From assembly GCA_039916225.1 (NCBI GenBank), contig JBDSLU010000455.1, forward strand, positions 1 to 5,388: 5,388 nt of DNA, read 5' to 3'. The stretch is from JBDSLU01 sp039916225 (GTDB lineage: Bacteria; Acidobacteriota; Vicinamibacteria; Vicinamibacterales; Vicinamibacteraceae). Each line of letters opens with the position of its first letter. Position 1 is the stretch's first letter. The notes below the pieces were generated by a model. It was not told the origin of the DNA and searched no databases. It saw nothing but the letters and a program-made list of their open reading frames with translations. This document shows positions 1 through 5,157 of this stretch, piece by piece. The position numbers were made by a program, and so were the translations under genes.

Positions 1-463
1 CGCGCGTCAGATACGGCCGCAGGCCGAACGTCCAGATTTGCGCCGCGCCGGCATCGGCGCTGGCATCACGATCGAACCAGCGATGCAGTTCGATGGGCAG
101 GGCACGGGCGTCGCGCAGGCAGGCAAGGGCCCGCGCTTCCACGTCAGGCTCGAGGAAGTCGGCGCGGCGGAGCAAGTCGGCGGCCTGTCCGCACAGGCGC
201 CGCACGTCGCTCCAGTCGAGCACCATGTCGTCGAATTCGAGGATGCGCACGCCGGCGGCGAACCGCCGTGCACACAGGCCGTCCGCTCCGACGGTGCGCG
301 GCAGCGGCACGCGCGAATCGACGCGGCGCTCGGTCTGCAACCAGGCGAGCTGGAAATCGACGGCGGGGGCGAGATCGGGGTTGGAAATCCGCAGCCGTCC
401 GAGGGCGGCCACGTCACGCGGCTCGGCGCGAGCCGAGCCAGCCGGTGGCGACGGAAAACTCAC
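1..463 (-). CDS. FdhE-like formate dehydrogenase accessory protein, N-terminal part (runs off the left edge)
   Basis: The minus strand has an open frame from a GTG at 461-463 to the window edge, about 154 residues with no stop. It reads naturally: mixed amphipathic helices with segments such as RLRISNPDLAPAVDFQLAWL (about residues 23-42), LEFDDMVLDW and FGLRPYLTR. The other frames here give Arg/Pro/Ser-rich nonsense. The order resembles the helical N-terminal part of FdhE: an 'NP..AP...FQ..WLQTERRV' helix, an 'RAL-P-ELHRWF' helix, then a 'GLRPYL' helix. FdhE is the rubredoxin-like zinc protein that matures formate dehydrogenase in the cytoplasm. Its diagnostic CxxC pairs would lie after this point, outside the window, so the name rests on the N-terminal pattern alone. 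No ATG start is available in frame and no clear ribosome binding site precedes the GTG; the frame stays open upstream into the stop region of the neighbouring peptidase gene. The 52-nt gap and same strand suggest cotranscription with that gene. The coding call is firmer than the product call. Confidence 0.55.
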   Translation of the reverse strand, partial: MSFPSPPAGSARAEPRDVAALGRLRISNPDLAPAVDFQLAWLQTERRVDSRVPLPRTVGADGLCARRFAAGVRILEFDDMVLDWSDVRRLCGQAADLLRRADFLEPDVEARALACLRDARALPIELHRWFDRDASADAGAAQIWTFGLRPYLTR

Positions 464-515
464 GCGGAGGGACGGCCCCCCGACGCGTTGAACATCCGTC
501 GCGACTCGGTGGATG

Positions 516-1631
516 TCACTCGGGCTGCGGCTGCGGCGCCGCCTGCGCGGCGGCGGTGCTCTCGGCGGAGAGCAGCTTACGCGTCCGCTCGTTCATCCAG
601 TTGAAGAGGTGCTTCGCTTCGAGGAACCGGCCGGCGCTCGACCGCGCGCCGAGGACCACCACGGCGACCGGATCGCCGTTCGGCACCTGCAGCAGCGTCG
701 CCAGGCAGTAGCCCGACTTGCTGATGAAACCGGTCTTGCCGCCGCGGACGTCGATGTCGCCACCGAGCAGCAGCTTGTTGGTGCTATGCACGTTCACCGT
801 GCGGGTGTTGGTGACGATCTGCTCGCTGCTCTTGCGCATGATGCTCGCGATGCGCTCGTCGCCGGCGGCGAACGAGATCAGGCGGGCCATGTCGAAGGCG
901 GACGAGACGTTCAGCGCAATGAGGCCGGACGGATCGACGTAGTGCGTGTGCTCGAGGCCCAGTTCCTTCGCCTTGGCGTTCATCTTCTCGATGAAGCCGT
1001 CGGTGCCGAACGGCGAGACGCGCGCCAGGGCGCGGGCGGCGGCGTTGTCGGAGCCGATGAGCAGCAGGTTCAGCAGGTCGTTCGGGGTGAGGACGTCGTT
1101 GGCGCGCAGATACGTCGTCGACGCGGCGCGCACGTCGCTGCGTTCGATCCTCACCGGCGTGGTCAGGTCGAGCGCGTGCTCGAGGAACACGACCGCGGTC
1201 ATCACCTTGGTAATGCTGGCGATGGAGAGCGAGTTCTGCGCGTTCTCCTCCCACAGCACCTGCTGGGTGACCGGGTTGTAGACGATGGCGGCTTCGGCGC
1301 GGATGGTGGGGACCGTCGAGCCATCGGCTGCCGTGCGGAAGAGCGGCGTCGCCGCGTCGCGATACTCGCGCGCCTTCTGTGCGCCACGAGCGCGAGCAAG
1401 CCGGGCGCGGCGGGCGCGCGAGGTCGAGACGCGCGGCGCGCTCACCCGACGGCGGACGCGCTGAGCACGGCGCGTGCCGATCGTCGTCTGTCGGGCGGCC
1501 GAAACAGCAGCGCCGCCTGTCGAGACGCGCGCCGCCGTGGCTGCCTCAACCTCGGCAGTGAGCATTCCCGAGGAGAGCAGCGCCAGAAGCGCAGCCAGCC
1601 CGAACCGGTGAGAGGATCGGAAGATCGGCAC
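516..1631 (-). CDS. PBP7/PbpG-like D-alanyl-D-alanine endopeptidase/carboxypeptidase (peptidase S11), exported
   Basis: This is a serine peptidase of the penicillin-binding S11 family, expected to cleave D-Ala peptide bonds in peptidoglycan outside the cytoplasmic membrane. All three active-site motifs are in order and correctly spaced (numbered from the GTG start, 371 residues): SxxK at S139-K142 (SITK), SxN at S194-N196 (SDN), and KTG at 299-301. Residues 1-30 form a signal peptide with a basic start, a Leu/Ala core and an AEVEA-type cleavage region. Residues about 54-91 are a very Arg-rich linker before the catalytic domain at about 108-350. The catalytic part resembles PBP7 more than PBP5: a 'HYVDPSGL' segment, an 'STNKLL' segment, 'GYCL' after KTG, and no PBP5-type C-terminal domain. 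The tail is Ala/Gln/Pro-rich. An in-frame ATG at 1665-1667 would add 12 residues, but it lies inside a TGCTAGAAT promoter element, so I chose the GTG at 1629-1631, preceded by a weak GGGG. The FdhE-like gene follows 52 nt downstream. Confidence 0.92.
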   Translation of the reverse strand: MPIFRSSHRFGLAALLALLSSGMLTAEVEAATAARVSTGGAAVSAARQTTIGTRRAQRVRRRVSAPRVSTSRARRARLARARGAQKAREYRDAATPLFRTAADGSTVPTIRAEAAIVYNPVTQQVLWEENAQNSLSIASITKVMTAVVFLEHALDLTTPVRIERSDVRAASTTYLRANDVLTPNDLLNLLLIGSDNAAARALARVSPFGTDGFIEKMNAKAKELGLEHTHYVDPSGLIALNVSSAFDMARLISFAAGDERIASIMRKSSEQIVTNTRTVNVHSTNKLLLGGDIDVRGGKTGFISKSGYCLATLLQVPNGDPVAVVVLGARSSAGRFLEAKHLFNWMNERTRKLLSAESTAAAQAAPQPQPE

Positions 1632-1665
1632 AGCGAATACCCCGTTCAGTGAGACTATTATCGAC

Positions 1666-1693
1666 ATTCTAGCAGAGAAACCTTAGCGCGCAA
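1666..1693 (-). promoter_or_regulatory. Sigma-70-like promoter of the PBP7-like gene
   Basis: Read on the minus strand, TTGCGC (1693-1688), a 16-nt spacer and TAGAAT (1671-1666) form a -35/-10 pair. TG one base before the -10 makes it an extended -10 (TGCTAGAAT). Transcription would start near 1659, downstream of the upstream ATG at 1667, leaving a leader of about 28 nt to the GTG start. This is a motif match only. Confidence 0.5.
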
Positions 1694-1885
1694 GCACTTA
1701 CGACTTCAGCGAATCGTCGTCGAGCCACCTGGCCCGCCGCCTGGCTTCGCGTGACGGCGTTCCGACACCACGCGCCAGAGACCCGATCCCGCGGACGCCG
1801 CCATCCGCTGCCCCTTGTCGATTTCCCGAAGGATTTCGCGTCTCCACCTTCAACGTCCGGCCGACGCGGCACCGAACGAACCGGT

Positions 1886-1909
1886 TAAGTGCATAGACCG
1901 TTCCACTTA
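1886..1909. repeat. Short inverted repeat TAAGTG...CACTTA
   Basis: TAAGTG at 1886-1891 and its complement CACTTA at 1904-1909 can pair as a 6-bp stem with a 12-nt loop. The same hexamer recurs on the minus strand at 1695-1700, at the promoter of the PBP7-like gene, and on the plus strand at 2132-2137. A dimeric operator is possible. There is no T-run, so it is not a typical intrinsic terminator. Confidence 0.3.
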
Positions 1910-2058
1910 TCGGGCGGCCTCGTGCGGAACTACGGAGGGCGCCCCCGAACGGTTCTCATCCTGGAACACGGCGGGCCCGGATGTCACCGCATGAGGACGG
2001 CCGACTGTCGCCTGGCCGACCCCACTGGACACGATACCGATTCATCGTCTTGGTCTTG

Positions 2059-2078
2059 CGATCCATTTTTAGGGATCG
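2059..2078. repeat. Short inverted repeat CGATCC / GGATCG in the least GC-rich segment
   Basis: A perfect 6-bp inverted repeat (2059-2064 and 2073-2078) flanks an 8-nt loop made mostly of T and A. It sits in the least GC-rich 60 bases of the window. It could be a protein-binding site or a weak hairpin; there is no T-tract after it to support a terminator. Confidence 0.25.
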
Positions 2079-2196
2079 ATACATATGACGTTTCTTGGCA
2101 CGTCCCCACACTTGCGGGCCTAAACATGTCGTAAGTGGTTGAATTTACATCGCCCACTCGTACCATGATCAGTAGGACTGGCCGCCATTTGATCAA

Positions 2197-2230
2197 CCAG
2201 TCGCTGGCCCGCCAGTTGCATAGTGACTGG
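2197..2230 (+). repeat. Hairpin-forming inverted repeat upstream of the small Cys/His protein
   Basis: CCAGTCGC (2197-2204) can pair with GTGACTGG (2223-2230) as an 8-bp stem with one G-U wobble if transcribed as written. The 18-nt loop includes a small TGG/CCA complement. It lies about 90 nt upstream of the ATG at 2317, so it would be in the leader of that gene if transcription starts further upstream. Function is unknown. Confidence 0.25.
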
Positions 2231-2304
2231 GCACCGGTTGAGCGTCAGGGGCGCGACGCAGCGATCCGCTGGATGGTCGTGGCGCCTGTCGGGGAACCGA
2301 CTGC

Positions 2305-2309
2305 GAGGG
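2305..2309 (+). promoter_or_regulatory. Ribosome binding site of the small Cys/His protein
   Basis: GAGGG lies 7 nt before the ATG at 2317. It is the main reason to accept this short reading frame as a gene and to fix its start. Confidence 0.5.
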
Positions 2310-2316
2310 TAGTGGA

Positions 2317-2526
2317 ATGAGTGTCGTCCGTCTTCTTGGTTTTGCCACTCTCGATTGCGGCTGCGTCGTCGGCCGCTATCAGGACGTCCACGCCAACCGT
2401 GAAGTCGCCTACGTGGAGGAGAAAGGTTCGGTCTGCGCGGCCCACCTCCATCGCCGCAACCACACGATCGCGATGTCGCCGGCGCCGCGCCGGTTCCCGT
2501 CGCCCCTCGAAGCCCGCGCCTCGTAG
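2317..2526 (+). CDS. Small conserved-looking protein with CxC and CxxHxH motifs, function unknown
   Basis: This 69-residue protein reads as a genuine compact domain and not as a shadow frame. An N-terminal 'VRLLGFATLDCGCVVGRY' segment is followed by 'REVAYVEEKG' and then by C40-A-A-H43-L-H45, with a further H49 and basic residues. The Cys/His set (C14, C16, C40, H43, H45, H49) could bind a metal, most likely zinc, in a single small ribbon-like fold; that is inference. The last 17 or so residues are Pro/Arg/Ser-rich and probably disordered. No signal peptide or membrane segment is present, so it should be cytoplasmic. A good GAGGG ribosome binding site supports the ATG. It lies 44 nt upstream of the DNA methyltransferase on the same strand; the two could be cotranscribed, although the methyltransferase seems to have its own -10 element. 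I do not recognise a named family. Confidence 0.6.
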   Translation: MSVVRLLGFATLDCGCVVGRYQDVHANREVAYVEEKGSVCAAHLHRRNHTIAMSPAPRRFPSPLEARAS

Positions 2527-2557
2527 GCGACGGCCCGCGGCGGGCACCGTGCCGCGC

Positions 2558-2563
2558 TATCCT
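2558..2563 (+). promoter_or_regulatory. Putative -10 element of the methyltransferase gene (near-leaderless start)
   Basis: TATCCT ends 7 nt before the ATG at 2571. If it is a -10 box, transcription would start about one base before the start codon, giving an essentially leaderless mRNA. This fits the absence of a ribosome binding site in front of this ATG. No good -35 is visible. Confidence 0.35.
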
Positions 2564-2570
2564 TGCGCGC

Positions 2571-3443
2571 ATGCGGTGCCTCGCGTCGCTGCCTGCCCCA
2601 TTTGGCACCGTCTCCGGCGGCGCCACGACCCGCGCGTTCTTCCTTGGCGACTGCCTCGACCTGCTGGCGCGCCTCGAACCCGACTCGGTCGACGTCGTCG
2701 TCACCTCCCCGCCCTACAACCTGGGCATCCGCTATCGCACCTACGACGACACCCTGCCCCGCCGGGCCTATCTGCTGTGGACGCGGCGCTGGCTGACCGC
2801 CGTGGCCCGCGTGCTGGCCCCGGACGGCTCGCTCTTCCTCAACGTCGGCGCAAAGCCCACTGATCCCTGGGCCGGCCTCGACGTGGCCCGCGTAGCCCGA
2901 CGGGTCTTCACGCTCCAGAACACCATTCACTGGATCAAGTCGATCGCCATCGATCGGGACGCCGCCGGCGGCGCCGCCCTCGACCGCGACCTGGCGGTCG
3001 GTCACTACAAGCCGATCAACAGCCCCCGCTTCGTCAACGACTGCCACGAATACGTGTTCCATTTCACGCGTCACGGGGAGACGCCCCTCGACCGGACCGC
3101 GATCGGGGTGCCCTACCAGGACAAGTCGAACGTGACCCGCTGGGCCGCCGCTGGCAACGACCTGCGCTGCCGCGGCAACACGTGGTTCCTGCCCTACGAC
3201 ACCATCAAGAGCCGTGACAAGGACCGCCCGCATCCGGCCACGTTCCCGCCCCGATTGCCGGAGCAGTGCATCCGGCTCCACGGCCGAGACCGTGCCCGCC
3301 TGGTCATCGACCCGTTCGCCGGCTTGGGCAGCACAGCGGTCGCCTGCGCCCGGCTCGACGTCGATTTCGCCGGCTTCGACGTCGACGATGCCTACCTCGC
3401 CGAGGCCGTCCGGCGGACGTCGGCCGTCACGCCGGCCAACTGA
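2571..3443 (+). CDS. Site-specific DNA methyltransferase, beta-type motif order, probably N4-cytosine
   Basis: This 290-residue enzyme should transfer a methyl group from S-adenosylmethionine to an exocyclic amino group in a short DNA target. The catalytic motif IV is TSPPYN at residues 45-50, close to the N-terminus after 'FFLGDCLDLL' (23-32). The S-adenosylmethionine-binding motif I is DPFAGLGST at 247-255, near the C-terminus. Catalytic motif first and cofactor motif last is the beta arrangement. SPPY in place of DPPY or NPPY favours N4-cytosine over N6-adenine, from general knowledge of the family. The segment 'NTWFLPY' (203-209) and 'HPATFPPRLPEQCIRLH' (221-237) are typical of this N4/N6 methylase family. 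Length is ordinary and the gene looks intact. No restriction endonuclease lies beside it, so it is a solitary methyltransferase as far as the window shows; the target sequence cannot be predicted. The start is the first in-frame ATG, with a -10-like TATCCT just upstream and no ribosome binding site. The peroxiredoxin gene starts 28 nt after the stop. Confidence 0.92.
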   Translation: MRCLASLPAPFGTVSGGATTRAFFLGDCLDLLARLEPDSVDVVVTSPPYNLGIRYRTYDDTLPRRAYLLWTRRWLTAVARVLAPDGSLFLNVGAKPTDPWAGLDVARVARRVFTLQNTIHWIKSIAIDRDAAGGAALDRDLAVGHYKPINSPRFVNDCHEYVFHFTRHGETPLDRTAIGVPYQDKSNVTRWAAAGNDLRCRGNTWFLPYDTIKSRDKDRPHPATFPPRLPEQCIRLHGRDRARLVIDPFAGLGSTAVACARLDVDFAGFDVDDAYLAEAVRRTSAVTPAN

Positions 3444-3449
3444 TAGACT
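3441..3449 (+). promoter_or_regulatory. Extended -10 promoter element of the peroxiredoxin-LysR operon
   Basis: TGATAGACT is an extended -10 (TG, one base, TAGACT) that begins on the TGA stop codon of the methyltransferase. Transcription would start near 3456, right at the ribosome binding site, with a leader of about 16 nt. It suggests the peroxiredoxin-LysR pair can be expressed independently of the methyltransferase. No clear -35 was found. Confidence 0.4.
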
Positions 3450-3455
3450 CTCGCC

Positions 3456-3463
3456 GGAGGTGA
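3456..3463 (+). promoter_or_regulatory. Strong ribosome binding site of the peroxiredoxin gene
   Basis: GGAGGTGA sits 8 nt before the ATG at 3472. It is the best Shine-Dalgarno sequence in the window. It fixes the start there, although the frame is open far upstream. Confidence 0.8.
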
Positions 3464-3471
3464 GACCACTT

Positions 3472-4077
3472 ATGCGTGCTTCGATTGCCCACGTCCTCGG
3501 GACGGCTGTCCTCGTCGCCCTGCCCGTGCTCGTGTCGGCCCAAGCCCCGGCCGCGGCGCCCGCCGCGCAGCCCACGCCCCCGCCGCCGCCCTCCGTCAAG
3601 GTCGGTGACGCCGCGCCCGATTTCGATCTGGCCTACTTCGCCCCGGTCGGCGATCCGAAGGAACTCAAGTACGAGCCGAAGCGGGTCAAGCTGTCGGATT
3701 ACAAGGGCAAGCAGAACGTCGTCGTCGCGTTCTTCCCCGCCGCCTTCTCGCCGGGCTGCACCAACGAGATGAAGCAGTACGCGACGGCGCATGGCACGTT
3801 CACCGAAGCGAACACCACGATCCTCGGCGTCAGCGTCGACAGTACGTGGTCGAACCGCGCCTTTCGCGAGCAGCTCGGCGTGCCGTTCCCGATCCTGAGC
3901 GACTGGAAGCGCGACGCGGCGCGCCAGTACGGCCTGCTCGACGAGAACTCCGGCGTCGCCCGCCGCGCCACCTTCGTCGTCGACAAAACCGGCGTGGTCC
4001 GCAAGGTGGACGTCGGCCGCGAGGCCCTCGATCCCTCCGGCGTGGTCGGCATGTGCAAGACGCTCGAAACCCACTAA
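3472..4077 (+). CDS. Exported AhpC/TSA-family peroxiredoxin (thiol peroxidase)
   Basis: This 201-residue thiol peroxidase should reduce hydrogen peroxide or organic hydroperoxides. Residues 1-25 form a signal peptide ending near VSAQA. Residues about 26-41 are an Ala/Pro linker with a run of prolines, so the enzyme is probably periplasmic or tethered outside the cytoplasmic membrane. The thioredoxin-fold domain begins at 'VKVGDAAPDFDL' (42-53). The active site 'FFPAAFSPGCT' carries P89, S93 and peroxidatic C96, matching P-x3-(T/S)-x2-C with Ser instead of the commoner Thr. R164/R165 in 'GVARRATFVVD' fit the conserved arginine. The second Cys five residues after C96, found in many Bcp proteins, is absent (it is M100-K101). 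The only other cysteine is C195 near the C-terminus, which may resolve the sulfenic acid, or the enzyme works as a 1-Cys type with an outside reductant. It is followed after 2 nt by the LysR gene and preceded by its own -10 element and strong ribosome binding site. Confidence 0.94.
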   Translation: MRASIAHVLGTAVLVALPVLVSAQAPAAAPAAQPTPPPPPSVKVGDAAPDFDLAYFAPVGDPKELKYEPKRVKLSDYKGKQNVVVAFFPAAFSPGCTNEMKQYATAHGTFTEANTTILGVSVDSTWSNRAFREQLGVPFPILSDWKRDAARQYGLLDENSGVARRATFVVDKTGVVRKVDVGREALDPSGVVGMCKTLETH

Positions 4078-4079
4078 GA

Positions 4080-5045
4080 GTGGATCTGCGGCAGCTGGAG
4101 ATCATCCGCGCCATCGCCGAGGCCGGCTCCTTCACCGGAGCCGGCGAACGGCTGCACGTGTCGCAATCGGCGATCAGCCGCCAGATCCTGCTGCTCGAGG
4201 AAGAGCTGAACGAGGGCGTCTTCCTCCGGGTCGGCCGGCGCATCCGCATCACCCCCGCCGGCGAGGCGCTGCTCCAGCTCAGTCACCGCGTCTTCCAGGA
4301 TCTCAAGGACACCGTCGCGCTGATTGGCGACTCGCGCCAGGCGTTGCGCGGCCCGGTACGGCTGGTCGGCGGGATGACCGTCAGTCTCTACGTCTTCCCC
4401 GCCCTGTTGCGTGAGTTCCAGCGGGCCCACCCGCAATCGGAGATCAAGATCTGGGCGGGCGCCACCGACCGCTGCCTCGCGGCCATCCGCGCCGGCACCG
4501 CCGACTGCGGACTGCTGACGCTGCCCATCGAATCGCCGGACCTCGTGACGGTGCCGGCCATGGAGGAGGAACTCCTCCTCGTCACGTCACCGACGCACCC
4601 GCTCGCCCGCAAGCGCCGCATCGTGGCCGACGACCTGCGCGGGCAGCACTTCGTGCTGTTCGAGAGCGGCTCGAACACGCGCCGCGCCCTCGACGAGTTC
4701 TTCGTCCGCGAGGGCCTCCATCCGGCGATCGTCATGGAGACGGAGAACGTCGAGATCATCAAGGCGCTGGTGCGGAACAACGTCGGCATCACGATCATCT
4801 CGTTCCAGTCGGTGGCGCGCGAGTTCGCCAGCCATCAGCTGTTCTGCGCCCGCATTGCCGGCGCCAGCCTGATGCGGCGCACCGGGTGGGTCTACGCCAA
4901 GGCCAATCGGGTTCCGCGGGCCGTCCAGGAAGTGCTGGCCGCCTTCGAGCGGATCCGGCCGCGTCTCAAGCTGACGCCGTCCGGTGGCCGGCCGCGCAAG
5001 CCGGGCGCCGTGCCCGCAGGCGTCCCGGTCGCGACCGAGGAATAG
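4080..5045 (+). CDS. LysR-type transcriptional regulator, coupled to the peroxiredoxin gene
   Basis: This is a 321-residue cytoplasmic DNA-binding regulator of ordinary LysR length. The N-terminal winged helix-turn-helix spans about residues 2-62, with 'AGSFTGAGERLHVSQSAISR' (15-34) as the hallmark and 'ITPAGEALL' (57-65) ending the wing. A linker helix follows (about 65-92), then the substrate-binding-protein-like effector domain (about 93-292), starting 'GPVRLVGGMT' and including 'FVLFESGSNTRR' (191-202) and 'NNVGITIISF' (233-242). The last 25 or so residues are a Pro/Arg/Gly-rich tail. The GTG start is set by the domain boundary; it follows the peroxiredoxin TAA by 2 nt with no separate ribosome binding site, so translation is probably coupled by reinitiation. 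Cysteines are C132, C143 and C256. At the positions matching OxyR C199 and C208 I read N199 and F208, so it is not a classical OxyR. The effector and targets are unknown; the promoter of its own operon is the obvious candidate. Confidence 0.94.
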   Translation: MDLRQLEIIRAIAEAGSFTGAGERLHVSQSAISRQILLLEEELNEGVFLRVGRRIRITPAGEALLQLSHRVFQDLKDTVALIGDSRQALRGPVRLVGGMTVSLYVFPALLREFQRAHPQSEIKIWAGATDRCLAAIRAGTADCGLLTLPIESPDLVTVPAMEEELLLVTSPTHPLARKRRIVADDLRGQHFVLFESGSNTRRALDEFFVREGLHPAIVMETENVEIIKALVRNNVGITIISFQSVAREFASHQLFCARIAGASLMRRTGWVYAKANRVPRAVQEVLAAFERIRPRLKLTPSGGRPRKPGAVPAGVPVATEE

Positions 5046-5051
5046 CCGCCT

Positions 5052-5075
5052 CCCCGCGGTTCCGGCTCTCCGGGG
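5052..5075 (+). terminator. Possible weak hairpin after the LysR gene
   Basis: CCCCG (5052-5056) can pair with CGGGG (5071-5075) around a 14-nt loop, 7 nt after the LysR stop. There is no T-run behind it, so intrinsic termination is doubtful. Confidence 0.2.
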
Positions 5076-5146
5076 CGTGCTCAGGCATCCGCCGGGCGCA
5101 TCCTTCGTATATGCCCTTTCTATGAGCGTTCGTCGCTGGCCGCGGC

Positions 5147-5152
5147 TAGAAT
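5147..5152 (+). promoter_or_regulatory. Putative -10 element giving a leaderless start for the last small gene
   Basis: TAGAAT lies 5 nt before the ATG at 5158. With the usual 6-7 nt from the -10 box to the start of transcription, the mRNA would begin at or within a base of the start codon. No convincing -35 or ribosome binding site is visible. The same hexamer serves as -10 at the PBP7-like gene. Confidence 0.4.
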
Positions 5153-5157
5153 GCCGT

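Larger units (their letters stand above)
1694..2316. other. Gene-poor intergenic region with a less GC-rich core and small inverted repeats
   Basis: I find no recognisable gene here. By count, 2041-2100 is 42% GC, 2101-2160 is 53% and 2161-2220 is 57%, well below the genes on either side. One plus-strand frame is open from a GTG at 1889 to 2320 except for one TAA at 2132-2134. Its translation matches nothing I know and its codon use lacks the GC-rich third positions of the neighbours, so I do not call it a gene. The TGA ending this frame overlaps the ATG of the next gene (ATGA at 2317-2320). The region holds four TAAGTG hexamers and three short hairpin-forming repeats, annotated separately where useful. 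It could be a regulatory region, an unrecognised small RNA, or decayed acquired DNA; the sequence alone does not decide. Confidence 0.5.

Noticed and set aside
513..1652. Long plus-strand open frame (379 codons) opposite the PBP7-like gene
   Set aside because: It is antisense to a gene with all three penicillin-binding motifs, and its His/Arg/Asp/Val-rich translation is typical of a shadow frame in GC-rich DNA.
1669..1872. Minus-strand 67-codon frame upstream of the PBP7-like gene
   Set aside because: It ends over the predicted promoter, has shadow-like Arg/Ser composition and no ribosome binding site.
1884..2144. Integron attC-like core sites (GTTAAGT at 1884, GTTGAAT at 2138)
   Set aside because: The 7-base core is very degenerate and about one match is expected by chance here; no correctly spaced inverse core (RYYYAAC) partner was found and no integrase is present.
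1889..2320. Two adjacent short plus-strand frames (1889-2134 and 2135-2320) as genes
   Set aside because: They have no recognisable similarity, poor codon bias for this genome and no clear ribosome binding sites. They are kept only as a finding about possible decay.
3214..3471. Upstream extension of the peroxiredoxin frame
   Set aside because: It overlaps the methyltransferase end, encodes Ser/Pro/Arg-rich nonsense, and the strong ribosome binding site and signal peptide fix the start at 3472.
2409..3599. Long minus-strand open frame (396 codons) covering the methyltransferase
   Set aside because: The plus strand carries unmistakable methylase motifs here; the minus translation is Gly/Ala/Val/Arg-rich without any domain, and no promoter or ribosome binding site supports it.
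3846..4079. Upstream extension of the LysR frame
   Set aside because: It lies inside the peroxiredoxin gene and is Arg-rich; the LysR helix-turn-helix begins right after the GTG at 4080.
4080..5045. Naming the LysR gene oxyR because of the peroxiredoxin neighbour
   Set aside because: Both OxyR redox cysteines are replaced at the aligned positions (N199, F208).
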